From Sphingopyxis sp. DBS4 (GTDB lineage Bacteria > Pseudomonadota > Alphaproteobacteria > Sphingomonadales > Sphingomonadaceae), in contig NZ_CP102384.1 in the NCBI RefSeq assembly GCF_024628865.1, forward strand, positions 2,181,001 through 2,245,000: a DNA stretch of 64,000 bases, read 5' to 3'. Position numbers and translations under genes: made by a program. The stretch's first letter is position 1. Every line of letters starts with the position of its first letter. The notes beneath the pieces are model-generated. The model did no database searches, was not told the origin of the DNA, and saw nothing but the letters and a program-made list of their open reading frames with translations. Below, piece by piece: positions 17,839 through 26,164 of this stretch.

Positions 17839-19170
17839 ATGCGCTTCCTTCGTTCCGCCGCCGTCTTCCTGCTTGCCGCCGCCGGGGCGCCCGCCCTCGC
17901 GGCGGCGCCCGCCGCCGACGCGAGCGCCTGCGCCCCCGCGACCTACCGCCTGCCCGGCGGCGGCGTGATCGACCTTGCGGCGTCCGACCCCGGCACGCTG
18001 CGCTGGCGCGACCTCGACGGCGCATCCGGCAAGCTCGTCGCGGCGGACGGCGACTGGGTCAGCCAGTTCGGCTGGACCGGCCGGCCCGATGGACACCGGG
18101 TGAGCCTGGCGGACTGCGCCGCGGGCCGGATCGCGTTCGACGGCAGCCCCGCAACGCGCATCCCCCTCGTCACGCAGGAAACGACCTTCACCAGCCACGG
18201 CACGCGGCTCGTCGGCCGCCTCGTCCTGCCGCCCGGCAAGAGCCCGGTGCCGATCGTCGTCCTGCTGCACGGCGCCGAGTTCGATTCGGCGCGCGACGGC
18301 AACAGCCTGCAGCGCCTGCTTCCCGCCGCCGGGATCGGCGCCTTCGTCTATGACAAGCGCGGCACCGGCGCGTCGGGCGATGCCTATACGCAGGATTATT
18401 CGCTGCTCGCCGACGATGCCGCCGCCGCACTCGCCGAGGCACGGCGCCTCGCGGGGAAACGCGGCGCGCGCTTCGGCTTTCAGGGGCCGAGCCAGGGCGG
18501 CTGGGTCGCGCCGCTCGCCGCGACGCGCACCGATGTCGATTTCGTCATCGTCAGCTTCGGGCTCGCGGTGTCGGTGGTCGACGAGGATCGCGAGGCGATT
18601 GCTTTTCAGATGGACCTCAAGGGCTATGGCCCCGACGTCATCGCGAAGGCGCAGGAGATCGGCGACGCCGCGACCCGCGTGTTCGAGAGCGGGATGACCG
18701 ACGGGATTGCCGAACTCGACGCGGTGCGCGCGCGCTATCGCAGCGAGCCGTGGTACAAGGACGTCTACGGCAATTACACGCACATCATCCTCGGCATGAG
18801 CGCGGAAGATATCCGGAGCAAGGGCGCGCAGTTCCGCTTTCACACCCCCTTCCGCTACGATCCGATGCCGACGCTCCGCGCGGTGAAGGCGCCGCAGCTC
18901 TGGGCGCTCGGCGGGATGGACATCGACGCTCCGTCGGCCGAGACCGCGCGGCGGCTGAAGACGCTGATCGCCGCCGGCCAGCCGATCACCCTCGCCCTCT
19001 TTCCCAAGGCCGAGCACGGGATGACCGAGTTCGAGACGGCGCCCGACGGCAGCCGCCTGTCAACCCGCTACACCCCCGGCTATTTCCGCCTGCTCATCGA
19101 TTTCGCGCGGGGCGGCAAGCTCGCGGATCAGTATGGCGACGCGGCAATGACGCGTCCGGCCGGAGGTTGA
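17839..19170 (+). CDS. secreted alpha/beta hydrolase
   Basis: These 443 residues carry a clear signal peptide (MRFLRSAAVFLLAAAGAPALAA). A poorly conserved N-terminal domain precedes the hydrolase fold with LLHGAEFDSARDG, nucleophile GPSQGGW, and the C-terminal catalytic His in KAEHGMTEF. It probably acts in the periplasm as an acyl hydrolase or peptidase-like esterase. The start at 17839 begins the signal peptide; the frame is open further upstream with no support. A REP doublet follows the stop. Confidence 0.8.
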   Translation: MRFLRSAAVFLLAAAGAPALAAAPAADASACAPATYRLPGGGVIDLAASDPGTLRWRDLDGASGKLVAADGDWVSQFGWTGRPDGHRVSLADCAAGRIAFDGSPATRIPLVTQETTFTSHGTRLVGRLVLPPGKSPVPIVVLLHGAEFDSARDGNSLQRLLPAAGIGAFVYDKRGTGASGDAYTQDYSLLADDAAAALAEARRLAGKRGARFGFQGPSQGGWVAPLAATRTDVDFVIVSFGLAVSVVDEDREAIAFQMDLKGYGPDVIAKAQEIGDAATRVFESGMTDGIAELDAVRARYRSEPWYKDVYGNYTHIILGMSAEDIRSKGAQFRFHTPFRYDPMPTLRAVKAPQLWALGGMDIDAPSAETARRLKTLIAAGQPITLALFPKAEHGMTEFETAPDGSRLSTRYTPGYFRLLIDFARGGKLADQYGDAAMTRPAGG

Positions 19171-19186
19171 GCGCGGGTATCGATCT

Positions 19187-19259
19187 TCGTCCTTGCGAGC
19201 GAAGCGAAGCAATCCAGGGCGGGTTACGCCACTCTGGATTGCTTCGCTCGCAATGACGA
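19187..19259. repeat. REP doublet, family A
   Basis: Inverted copies of CGTCCTTGCGAGCGAAGCGA...AGCAATCCAG and its complement are separated by about 18 nt. The copy sits between two same-strand genes and is related to 14937 and 37472. Confidence 0.85.
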
Positions 19260-19294
19260 TTCCAATTCCTGCCATGTCGGCTTAGGGTGACGCG

Positions 19295-20788
19295 ATGCGC
19301 TTCCTTCGCCCTGCCGCCGCCGTCCTGCTCACCGCGTCCGCGACCCTCGCGCTCGCCGGGTGCGGACTGTTCGGCAGCGGTGGTCCGGTCAAAATCGCCG
19401 CGATCGGGCCGCTGAATACCGCCGCCAACCCGCTGAACGGCGAATTGTCGGCCGCCAATGCGGCGCTGCTCGACGCCTCGGCGCAGGGCTTGGTCAGCTT
19501 CGACGGCGAAGGACAGATCGACACGGGCCTCGCCGAACGCTGGACCGTCACCGCCGACGGGCGCAGCTATATCTTCCGCATCCGCGAGGCCAAATGGACC
19601 AACGGGCGCAAAGTGACCGCCAACGATGTCACCGCGGTGCTGCGCGCCTATCTCGCGCCGGCGAGCCGCCACCTGCTCAAGTCCGACTTCCCGGAGATCG
19701 ACACGATCAAGGCGATGACCGACAGCGTCATCGAGATTCGCCTGTCGGTGCCGCAGCCGAACATGCTCGACCTGCTCGCGCAGCCGTCGATGGCGATCGT
19801 TTACAAGGGCATGGGCTGGGGCCCGATGCGGGTGCACAAAGTCGGCCGTGCGGTCCTGCTCTCGCCCGCCCCCGACCCGCTGGCGGAAGATCCGGAGGCG
19901 GCCGAAGCCGCCGCCAACGATCCTGCGGCGTCGATCGAGCTGATCGGCACCTCGCCGCAGGGCGCGGTCGCGCGCTTCAAAAACGGCTATGCCGACGGCG
20001 TCGTCGGCGGGCGCTTTTCGACCCTCCCCTATTTCGCCGCGACGAATATCGGCCGCTCGCGGCTGATCGTCGATCCCGCGCCCGGCCTCTTCGGCCTCGC
20101 CTTCTCTCGCGCCGAGGGCTTCCTTGCGACCGACGTCAATCGCGATGCGCTGTCGCGCGCGATCCGGCGCCAGCGGCTCGTCGATGCCTTCGGGCTCACC
20201 GAATGGCAGCCGCAGGAGGCGCTCCGGCCCTCGGTCTATCGCCGCGACGGCGGACCGGAGCCGCTGCTGCCCGCCTGGACCGCCTATGACGAGGCCTCGC
20301 GCCAGATCCAGGCGAAACGCGCCGTCGATGCCTGGCGCCATGCCGGCCGCACGATCGACCCGCTGCGCATCGCGGTTCCCGACACACCGGGTGGGCGCAT
20401 CCTCTTCGCCTATGTCGCCGCCGATTTCGCGGCGATCGGGCTCGAAAGCAAACGCGTCGGCATGAACGCCGCGTCGGACCTCCGCCTGATCGACGAGGTC
20501 GCGCCGAACGACGATGCGCTGTGGGCGCTGCGCCGCCTGTCGTGCCAGCCCGACACGCTCTGCAATCGCGACGCGCAGCAGCGCATCGACGCGACCATGG
20601 CCAATATCGATGCGGGTCAGCGCGCGCGCCAGGTCGGCGAGGCCGAAGCGATGCTCGCGCGCTATGCCCCCTTCATTCCGCTCGCGACCCCGCTGCGCTG
20701 GTCGATCGCGTCGCAGCGGCTGACCGGGATGCGCGCCAACGCCCGCGCCGCGCACCCATTGAATCACCTGATTGCCTTACCTAAGTAA
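19295..20788 (+). CDS. ABC transporter substrate-binding lipoprotein (SBP family 5-like)
   Basis: These 497 residues have a lipoprotein signal ending in LAGC (Cys about 23). The fold follows family 5 oligopeptide/nickel-binding proteins: GLVSFDGEGQIDTGLAERW, then YIFRIREAKWTNGRKVTANDVTAVLRAYL, the usual domain I signature. The sequence lacks a cognate permease or ATPase next to it, so it may serve a remote transporter or have another role. Shares the MRFLR N-terminus style of the upstream hydrolase signal peptide. Confidence 0.78.
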   Translation: MRFLRPAAAVLLTASATLALAGCGLFGSGGPVKIAAIGPLNTAANPLNGELSAANAALLDASAQGLVSFDGEGQIDTGLAERWTVTADGRSYIFRIREAKWTNGRKVTANDVTAVLRAYLAPASRHLLKSDFPEIDTIKAMTDSVIEIRLSVPQPNMLDLLAQPSMAIVYKGMGWGPMRVHKVGRAVLLSPAPDPLAEDPEAAEAAANDPAASIELIGTSPQGAVARFKNGYADGVVGGRFSTLPYFAATNIGRSRLIVDPAPGLFGLAFSRAEGFLATDVNRDALSRAIRRQRLVDAFGLTEWQPQEALRPSVYRRDGGPEPLLPAWTAYDEASRQIQAKRAVDAWRHAGRTIDPLRIAVPDTPGGRILFAYVAADFAAIGLESKRVGMNAASDLRLIDEVAPNDDALWALRRLSCQPDTLCNRDAQQRIDATMANIDAGQRARQVGEAEAMLARYAPFIPLATPLRWSIASQRLTGMRANARAAHPLNHLIALPK

Positions 20789-20829
20789 TACAGCGGCGCG
20801 CACCCCCGGCGCCCTCTGAAAGGACCCGC

Positions 20830-21252
20830 ATGGCCCCTTCCACCCCCAATCCCGACGCGATTTTCGACGCGCTGGTGTCGAACCGCCGCGACCCCGCCGC
20901 GCTTCGCAAGCGGATCGAGACGCTCGAATATCTGCTCGAACGCAGCTTCGTCATCCCCGGCATCAATCGCCCGGTGGGGCTCGATGCGATCGTCGGCCTC
21001 GTCCCCATCGTCGGCGATGTCATCACCGCGACGATGGGCGCCTATATCATCTGGGAGGCGCGCAACCTAGGCATGTCGAAGTGGAAGATCTGGCGGATGA
21101 TCAGCAACCTCGGCGTCGACACCGCGCTGGGCGCAATCCCGATCGCGGGCGACGCCTTCGACTTTCTCTTCCGGTCGAACAGCCGCAACCTGCGGATCAT
21201 CCGCAAGCACCTCGACAAGCATCACCCGGGGACGATGATCATCGACCAGTAG
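20830..21252 (+). CDS. DUF4112 domain protein
   Basis: This 140-residue protein has an N-terminal helical region followed by two hydrophobic segments, GLDAIVGLVPIVGDVITATMG and LGVDTALGAIPIAGDAFDFLF. Both carry the P-(I/V)-x-GD repeat that defines DUF4112. Predicted small inner-membrane protein of unknown function. A good AAAGGA ribosome site precedes the ATG. It is followed closely by tRNA-Tyr on the opposite strand. Confidence 0.85.
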   Translation: MAPSTPNPDAIFDALVSNRRDPAALRKRIETLEYLLERSFVIPGINRPVGLDAIVGLVPIVGDVITATMGAYIIWEARNLGMSKWKIWRMISNLGVDTALGAIPIAGDAFDFLFRSNSRNLRIIRKHLDKHHPGTMIIDQ

Positions 21253-21282
21253 GGTATTGGGTGCCGATCGGCGAAAAGGAGA

Positions 21283-21369
21283 TGGTGGACAGGGCTGGAT
21301 TCGAACCAGCGTACGGAAACCCGGGCAGATTTACAGTCTGCTGCCTTTAACCACTCGGCCACCTGTCCA
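21283..21369 (-). tRNA. tRNA-Tyr(GTA)
   Basis: This is an 87-nt class II tRNA on the minus strand with encoded CCA. The acceptor TGGACAG pairs with CTGTCCA. The anticodon stem GCAGA/TCTGC with loop CTGTAAA gives GTA. It has a long variable arm (CCCGGGTTTCCGTAC region) and T-arm GGTTCGAATCC. Confidence 0.96.
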
Positions 21370-21448
21370 TGGGGCCCGCTTTGGGAAGCGGTCCAATGGC
21401 GAAACGAGACTTGCCTGTCAATGGCAGTCATGGGAAAGGCGCCCCATC

Positions 21449-22210
21449 ATGCGTCAATTTTCTCGCCATCGTCGTCCCGCCGGCCAAAGCCAGCGCGGAC
21501 AGGCCATTCGCTTCTGGGGCCGCCACGCCGTTCTGGCCGCGCTCGCCAACCCCGAACGCCGCGTCAAGCGCATCTGGGGCACCCGCGAGGCGCTGGGGCA
21601 GCTCGACCTGCCGCCGGTGCTGCCGATCAGCTATGCCGACGTCGCCGACCTTGCGCGGCTCGTCGCGCGCGACGCGCCGCATCAGGGGCTGGTGATCGAA
21701 GTCGATCCGCTCGAGGAGGTCTATCTCGGCGATCTGCTGCAGGCGGAAAGCGACGCGGGCAGCACGCGGCCGCTGCTGATCCTCGATCAGGTCACCGACC
21801 CGCACAATATCGGCGCGGTGCTGCGTTCGGCGGCCGCCTTCGACGCCGCCGCGATCATCACCCAGGATCGTCACAGCCCGCCCGAAAGCGGCGTCATCGC
21901 GCGCTCGGCCTCGGGCGCGCTCGAAAGCGTGCCGTGGGTGCGTGTCGTCAACCTGTCGCGCGCGCTGGAGGAGATCGCCGAAGCGCAATATTGGCGCATC
22001 GGGCTGATGGGCGACACCGACACCACCCTCGCCTCGACGCTCGACGGCAGCAAGGTCGCGCTGGTGCTCGGGTCGGAGGGCGACGGAATGCGCCACAATG
22101 TCATGGAGCATTGCGACGTGCTGGCGAAGCTGCCGATCTCGCCGCGGATGGAGAGCCTCAATATCTCGAACGCCGCGGCGATCGCGCTCTACGCGGTCGC
22201 GACGGCTTGA
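21449..22210 (+). CDS. rlmB: 23S rRNA 2'-O-methyltransferase, TrmH/SpoU family
   Basis: This 253-residue protein has an N-terminal L30e-like substrate-binding domain (FWGRHAVLAALANPERRVKRI) and a SPOUT C-terminal domain with the three family motifs: DPHNIGAVLRSAAAF, LVLGSEGDGM and ISPRMESLNISNAAAI. RlmB methylates G2251 of 23S rRNA. The frame is open upstream through tRNA-Tyr, but the ATG at 21449 gives the usual length. The assignment within the family (RlmB versus another TrmH) is likely but not certain. Confidence 0.88.
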   Translation: MRQFSRHRRPAGQSQRGQAIRFWGRHAVLAALANPERRVKRIWGTREALGQLDLPPVLPISYADVADLARLVARDAPHQGLVIEVDPLEEVYLGDLLQAESDAGSTRPLLILDQVTDPHNIGAVLRSAAAFDAAAIITQDRHSPPESGVIARSASGALESVPWVRVVNLSRALEEIAEAQYWRIGLMGDTDTTLASTLDGSKVALVLGSEGDGMRHNVMEHCDVLAKLPISPRMESLNISNAAAIALYAVATA

Positions 22211-22349
22211 TCGTCGTCCCAGCGAAAGAGTGAAGGGTCGGGTTGTCCCCGGACAACCCTTGGACATGCGGGGCATGTCCAACCCTTAACTGACCGCTAT
22301 CGTCCGTGCGGAACGCCGGAGACCCCAGCTTTCGCTGGGGTGACGATCA
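22208..22349. repeat. composite nested palindrome (REP doublet with an inner two-hairpin element)
   Basis: The outer arms TGATCGTCGTCCCAGCGAAAG (22208-22228) and its near complement (22329-22349) form a REP-like pair. Between them lie two perfect or near-perfect hairpins, GGGTTGTCCCCGGACAACCC (22240-22259) and the palindrome 22260-22282 around GACATGCGGGGCATGTC, themselves bracketed by AAGGGT/ACCCTT. It looks like one palindromic element inserted between the arms of another. It occupies the space between the rlmB stop and the ferredoxin stop. Confidence 0.75.
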
Positions 22350-22352
22350 AAC

Positions 22353-22670
22353 TCAATCTTCCGCCGCGATCCGCACGCGCAGCCCGTCGAGCGCGTCGCT
22401 GAACGGGATCTGGCAGGACAGGCGCGAATTTTCGTCGCGGTCGGTGGTCGAATCGAGCAGGTCGTTCTCATCCTCGCTCATCGCCGGCATCGCATCCTTG
22501 TTGCCGTCCTCGACATGGACATGGCAGGTCGCGCACGAGCAGCAGCCGCCGCATAGTGCGAGCAACTCGTCGAAGCCCGCGTCGCGGATATTCTCCATCA
22601 CGGTCAGGCTGGTGTCGCCTTCGATCTCATGTTCGCTTCCGTCGCGCGTCACCACAATCAGCTTGGCCAT
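22353..22670 (-). CDS. 2Fe-2S ferredoxin
   Basis: This 105-residue adrenodoxin/putidaredoxin-type ferredoxin has cluster ligands Cys40, Cys46 and Cys49 (C-x5-C-x2-C) and a distal Cys86 in LSCQIPF. Between them is the family signature VHVED. It can carry electrons to bacterial P450s or to iron-sulfur assembly; the P450 at 2386 is one possible partner in this window but is 20 kb away. The ATG at 22670 follows GGGGACGAGC; an ATG 12 nt upstream is possible. Confidence 0.9.
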   Translation of the reverse strand: MAKLIVVTRDGSEHEIEGDTSLTVMENIRDAGFDELLALCGGCCSCATCHVHVEDGNKDAMPAMSEDENDLLDSTTDRDENSRLSCQIPFSDALDGLRVRIAAED

Positions 22671-22771
22671 GCTCGTCCCCATATGGTTTGATTCGGATGG
22701 CCTATGTCGCGCGTTGCGCGCCAAATCAAGCGCTGCTACGGAAGCGATGCGAACAAAAGGAGAATATCGCG

Positions 22772-23389
22772 ATGAGCTTCGGCCAGGAGCAGTTGAATGC
22801 GGGAATCGACGCCATCGCCGCGATCGACGCCAATTTCGCACGCGCGCTCGGCAATGCCGGCTATCCGCCGCCGCGCATCCGCGAGCGCGGCTATACCACC
22901 CTGCTCCGCACCATCGTCGGCCAGCAGGTGAGCGTCGCCGCCGCCAATTCGATCTGGAACAAGCTGGAAACCGCATTCGGCGAGGGTTGCCCCGCAGAGG
23001 TGATGGCCGCCGCCGAGTTCGACGCGCTGCGCGCCTGCGGCCTGTCAGGGCAGAAGCAGGGCTATAGCAAGAGTCTCGCGCAGCTCGTGCTCGACGGCGC
23101 GCTCGATTTCGACGCCCTCCCCGCCGACGACGAGGAAGCGATCGCCTTGCTCACCCAAGTCAAGGGTATCGGCCGCTGGTCGGCCGAAATCTACCTGCTG
23201 TTCGCCGAGGGGCGTCCCGACATCTGGCCCGCGGGCGACCTTGCGGTTCAGGAAGCAGTCGGCCGCATCCTCGGCCTCGGCGCCCGGCCGAGCGAGAAAC
23301 AGGCGCGCGAACTGGCCGAACCCTGGCGCCCGCATCGCGGCTCGGCGGCGATCTTCAGCTGGCATTGCTACAATATGGACGTGATCTGA
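22772..23389 (+). CDS. DNA-3-methyladenine glycosylase II (AlkA-like, HhH-GPD)
   Basis: This 205-residue base-excision glycosylase has the helix-hairpin-helix [18 protein letters not shown] (about 128-145) and the catalytic Asp at about 156 in [11 protein letters not shown]. No C-terminal Fe-S cysteine loop is present, in line with AlkA and not Nth/MutY. It excises alkylated purines from DNA. The ATG at 22772 has AAAGGAG in front; the divergent ferredoxin lies 100 bp away. The protein is shorter than E. coli AlkA because the N-terminal TBP-like domain is missing, as in many bacterial homologues. Confidence 0.88.
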   Translation: MSFGQEQLNAGIDAIAAIDANFARALGNAGYPPPRIRERGYTTLLRTIVGQQVSVAAANSIWNKLETAFGEGCPAEVMAAAEFDALRACGLSGQKQGYSKSLAQLVLDGALDFDALPADDEEAIALLTQVKGIGRWSAEIYLLFAEGRPDIWPAGDLAVQEAVGRILGLGARPSEKQARELAEPWRPHRGSAAIFSWHCYNMDVI

Positions 23390-23416
23390 GGGATACGGGA
23401 ATGCCCCTTCCCATCC

Positions 23417-23446
23417 TCGTCATTCCCGCGAAAGCGGGAACCCAGT
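23417..23446. repeat. REP copy, family B (left arm around GIY-YIG gene)
   Basis: This 30-bp unit contains CATTCCCGCGAAAGCGGGAA. It is an exact reverse complement of the copy at 23769-23798, and ends 10 nt before the GIY-YIG start codon. Confidence 0.9.
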
Positions 23447-23456
23447 AGCGCCCTCA

Positions 23457-23795
23457 ATGCCGCAGGACTTCGGCCCGACCGTCTACCTGCTCGCGTCGCG
23501 CCGCAACGGCACGCTCTACACCGGCGTGACCTCCAACCTGCTCCAACGCATTCACCAGCATCGTGAGGGGCTGATCCCCGGTTTCACCCGCGAATATGAA
23601 GTAAAACTCCTCATGTGGTTCGAGCAACACGCGACGATGGAATCCGCGATCCAGCGCGAAAAGCGCATCAAGAAATGGAACCGCGCGTGGAAGCTGGAAC
23701 TAATCGAGACTGGCAACCCGGACTGGCGCGATCTGGCCGAGGACTTGGGGTTCGAACCGATAGGCCGAACTGGGTTCCCGCTTTCGCGGGAATGA
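23457..23795 (+). CDS. GIY-YIG domain nuclease
   Basis: This 112-residue single-domain GIY-YIG protein has VYLL for GIY (about 9-12) and YTG for YIG (21-23), followed by the catalytic Arg in NLLQRIHQHREG and the Glu in AIQREKRIKKW. Such proteins cut DNA as structure- or site-specific nickases. The gene is bracketed by exact inverted 30-bp REP copies, and its last four codons and stop are inside the right copy. This suggests a link between nuclease and repeat, or simply acquisition as one unit. No RAYT transposase is present. Confidence 0.85.
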   Translation: MPQDFGPTVYLLASRRNGTLYTGVTSNLLQRIHQHREGLIPGFTREYEVKLLMWFEQHATMESAIQREKRIKKWNRAWKLELIETGNPDWRDLAEDLGFEPIGRTGFPLSRE

Positions 23796-23798
23796 CGA
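23769..23798. repeat. REP copy, family B (right arm, supplies the GIY-YIG stop codon)
   Basis: This is the exact inverted partner of 23417-23446. The TGA stop of the nuclease at 23793-23795 lies within it. Confidence 0.9.
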
Positions 23799-23849
23799 AG
23801 GAAGGGAAGCAAGGGCTGACGAAAGTCGGGTACGCACCAGCCGCACAGA

Positions 23850-23886
23850 AAAAGGCCGGGCGGAGCATCCTCCACCCGGCCTTTGA
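23850..23886 (-). terminator. trigger factor terminator
   Basis: The stem AAAGGCCGGG / CCCGGCCTTT, extended by GGAGCATCC in the loop, has a T-run on the minus-strand side (GGCCTTTTTC). It lies 22 nt beyond the tig stop. Confidence 0.8.
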
Positions 23887-23907
23887 TCTCTCGCAAAGCG
23901 AAGAGGC

Positions 23908-25458
23908 TTATTTCTTCGCCGCCGCCTTCTTGGCCGGAGCCTTCTTCGCGGCCGGCTTCTCGTCCGCAGCTTTGGCCGGTGCAGCCTTCTTCGCCGAGGC
24001 CTTCTCGGCCTTGGCCTCTTCCTTCACCGCGTCCTTCTTGGCGGCGGGCTTCTTCGCCGCCGCCTTCTTGGCGGGCTTGTGGTCGTGGTCATGGTCGTGA
24101 CCGCAGCCGGGGCCGTGGACGTGACCGTCGTCGTCGGCCTCGATCGCCGCCTCGATCTCCTCGCGCGTCACTTCGCGGTCGCTGATCTCGGCCTTCTCGA
24201 ACAGGAAGTCGACGACCTTGTCCTCATACAGCGGGGCGCGGAGCTGCGCAGCGGCGAGCGCGTCCTGCTGGACATATTCGACGAAGCGCTGGCGATCCTC
24301 GGGGCGATACTGCTGCGCCGCCTGCATGATCAGCCGCTGCATTTCCTGGTTCGACACCTGCACGCCGTGCGCCTGGCCGATTTCCGACAGGAGCAGGCCC
24401 AGGCGGACGCGGCGCACCGCGATCGCATGATATTCGTCGCGATCCTTTTCGAGCTCGGCCTTGGCCGCCTCGGGATCTTCCTCGTGGCTCGCTTCATGCT
24501 CGAGCTGCTGCCAGATCTGGCCGAACTCGGCCTCGACCATCGTCGGCGGCACGTCGAAGTCGTGGCTCGCGGCGAGCTGGTCGAGCAGCTTGCGCTTCAT
24601 ATAGGTGCGGGTCAGGCCGTTCAGTTCCTGCTCGACCTGATCCTTCATCAGTTCCTTGAGCTTGTCGAGACTCTCGAGGCCGAGCGATTTCGCGAACTCG
24701 TCGTCGATCTTCGACGCGGCCGGAACCTTCACTTCCTTCACCGTCACGGCGAATTCGGCGGGCTTGCCCTTCAGGTTTTCGACCGGATATTCGTCCGGGA
24801 AGGTCACCTTCAGCACCTTTTCGTCGCCGGTCTTGACGCCGACGAGCTGGTCTTCGAAGCCGGGAATGAGCTGGCCCGAGCCGATCTCGACCGCCATGTC
24901 CTCGCCCGTGCCGCCGTCGAAGGCGACGCCGTCGACGCTGCCCGCGAAGTCGATGATGACCTGGTCGCCCTGGGCCGCCTTCTTCGTCTTCGGCGCTTCC
25001 TCGAAACGCTTCATCTGCGCGGCGAATTCCTCGATCTTCGCCATCACCGCCTTGTCGTCGGCGGGAACGGTCAGCCGCTCGAGCTTCAGCCCCTCGATCG
25101 ACGGGGTCGCGATATCGGGCAGCACTTCGAGCGCGACGGTCAGCTCGGCATCCTTGCCGCGCTCATAGCCGTCGGCGAGCGTCACGCCGGGCTGCAGCGC
25201 GGGGCGCAGCTTTTCCTTCGCCATCAGGTCCTTGACGCCCTGGTCGATCGCCTTGTTGAGCGCGTCGGCGTTCAGCGCCTCGCCGTGCATCTTGCGGATC
25301 AGGTTCGGCGGCACCTTGCCGGGGCGGAAGCCGGGCATCCGCACGGTCGGCGCGATCGCCTTCACTTCGTCATCGACGCGCGCGTCGATATCCTTCGCGG
25401 TGATGGTCAGGCGATATTCGCGCTTCAGGCCTTCGTTCAGCGTTTCGACGGTCTTCAT
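23908..25458 (-). CDS. tig: trigger factor (ribosome-associated chaperone)
   Basis: This 516-residue trigger factor has the ribosome-binding N-domain (EGLKREYRLTITAKDID; the docking loop MPGFRPGKVP), a FKBP-like PPIase domain around 160-245 (GDQVIIDFAGSVDGVAF) and the C-terminal chaperone arms. An unusual extension of about 80 residues follows, with a His/Cys cluster (HVHGPGCGHDHDHDH) and then Lys/Ala repeats (PAKKAAAKK). The ATG at 25458 gives the standard MKTVETLNEG start; a TTG 8 codons upstream is unlikely. tRNA-Leu(TAG) lies 92 nt upstream on the same strand. Confidence 0.95.
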   Translation of the reverse strand: MKTVETLNEGLKREYRLTITAKDIDARVDDEVKAIAPTVRMPGFRPGKVPPNLIRKMHGEALNADALNKAIDQGVKDLMAKEKLRPALQPGVTLADGYERGKDAELTVALEVLPDIATPSIEGLKLERLTVPADDKAVMAKIEEFAAQMKRFEEAPKTKKAAQGDQVIIDFAGSVDGVAFDGGTGEDMAVEIGSGQLIPGFEDQLVGVKTGDEKVLKVTFPDEYPVENLKGKPAEFAVTVKEVKVPAASKIDDEFAKSLGLESLDKLKELMKDQVEQELNGLTRTYMKRKLLDQLAASHDFDVPPTMVEAEFGQIWQQLEHEASHEEDPEAAKAELEKDRDEYHAIAVRRVRLGLLLSEIGQAHGVQVSNQEMQRLIMQAAQQYRPEDRQRFVEYVQQDALAAAQLRAPLYEDKVVDFLFEKAEISDREVTREEIEAAIEADDDGHVHGPGCGHDHDHDHKPAKKAAAKKPAAKKDAVKEEAKAEKASAKKAAPAKAADEKPAAKKAPAKKAAAKK

Positions 25459-25550
25459 TGCCTTGGTCTTATCCTTGCTCAAAATCTCGTATCGATGAAC
25501 CCCGCCCGAAAGGCGGCGTTCCCCTATGTCCGGTCAAAGCTCGCGGAGCG

Positions 25551-25635
25551 TGGTGCGGGCGAAGGGACTCGAACCCCCACATCTTGCGATACTGGTACCT
25601 AAAACCAGCGCGTCTACCAATTCCGCCACGCCCGC
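25551..25635 (-). tRNA. tRNA-Leu(TAG)
   Basis: This is an 85-nt class II tRNA on the minus strand with encoded CCA. The acceptor GCGGGCG pairs with CGCCCGC. The anticodon stem CTGGT/ACCAG with loop TTTAGGT gives TAG. It has a long variable arm and T-arm GGGTTCGAGTCCC. It reads CTA and CTG codons; CTA is rare in this genome and occurs in the ilvB leader ORF. Confidence 0.96.
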
Positions 25636-25804
25636 TGAGAGCTTTCGGCCGGATGCACGAAATCGCGCGCTGCCGCGCACGCCCGTGCGGGCCGCGCGGG
25701 GCTATAGCAGACGCGCGGCCAAGGGCAAGGGCGGACCTTGCGCTATGTCCGCGGGCCGGAACATGCGCCGCGCCGGTTCGTTGGTTAGGCCAAGGAGAAT
25801 CGCC

Positions 25805-26002
25805 ATGACCGCCACCCCCGACCCGCTTCCGAAACCCAAACCCGACACGATCGAACCGCAGTCGCCGCCCGAAAAGCCGGTCCAGCCGACCCCGCTCGAA
25901 GACCCCGCCGGCCAGCCGCAGGAAATCCCCGGAGGTCCGGGCGGCGGCGACACCGATCAACCCGGCCGCGGACCCAGCGAAGTGCCGCCGCAGCAGGTTT
26001 GA
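25805..26002 (+). CDS. proline-rich hypothetical protein (65 aa)
   Basis: This short ORF has a strong AAGGAG ribosome site 8 nt upstream. The product is about one quarter proline (DPLPKPKPDTIEPQSPPEKP) and lacks hydrophobic segments, so it is probably disordered and cytoplasmic. No domain is recognised. I accept it as real because of the ribosome site, codon bias and clean boundaries between tRNA-Leu and a REP doublet. Confidence 0.6.
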   Translation: MTATPDPLPKPKPDTIEPQSPPEKPVQPTPLEDPAGQPQEIPGGPGGGDTDQPGRGPSEVPPQQV

Positions 26003-26010
26003 GTCCCTTC

Positions 26011-26095
26011 CTTCGTCATTCCCGCGAAAGCGGGAACCCAGAGCGTGCGTCGGCTGACCCCACGCTGGGTTCCCGCTTTCGCGGGAATGACGAAG
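26011..26095. repeat. REP doublet, family B
   Basis: Two inverted copies of the CATTCCCGCGAAAGCGGGAA unit are separated by about 23 nt, between the proline-rich ORF and the amidohydrolase. Confidence 0.9.
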
Positions 26096-26164
26096 ATTAG
26101 GTAGCAAAGAGAGACTTGACCTCCTCCCCCCTTCCCCGCCACGGTTTCGGCGAGGGAGAGACAT

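Noticed and set aside
23457..23795. GIY-YIG gene as an intron-encoded homing endonuclease
   Set aside because: No intron or interrupted host gene is visible; it stands alone between repeats.
24079..25602. Plus-strand frame of about 500 codons opposite tig
   Set aside because: Shadow of trigger factor; it also runs through tRNA-Leu(TAG).
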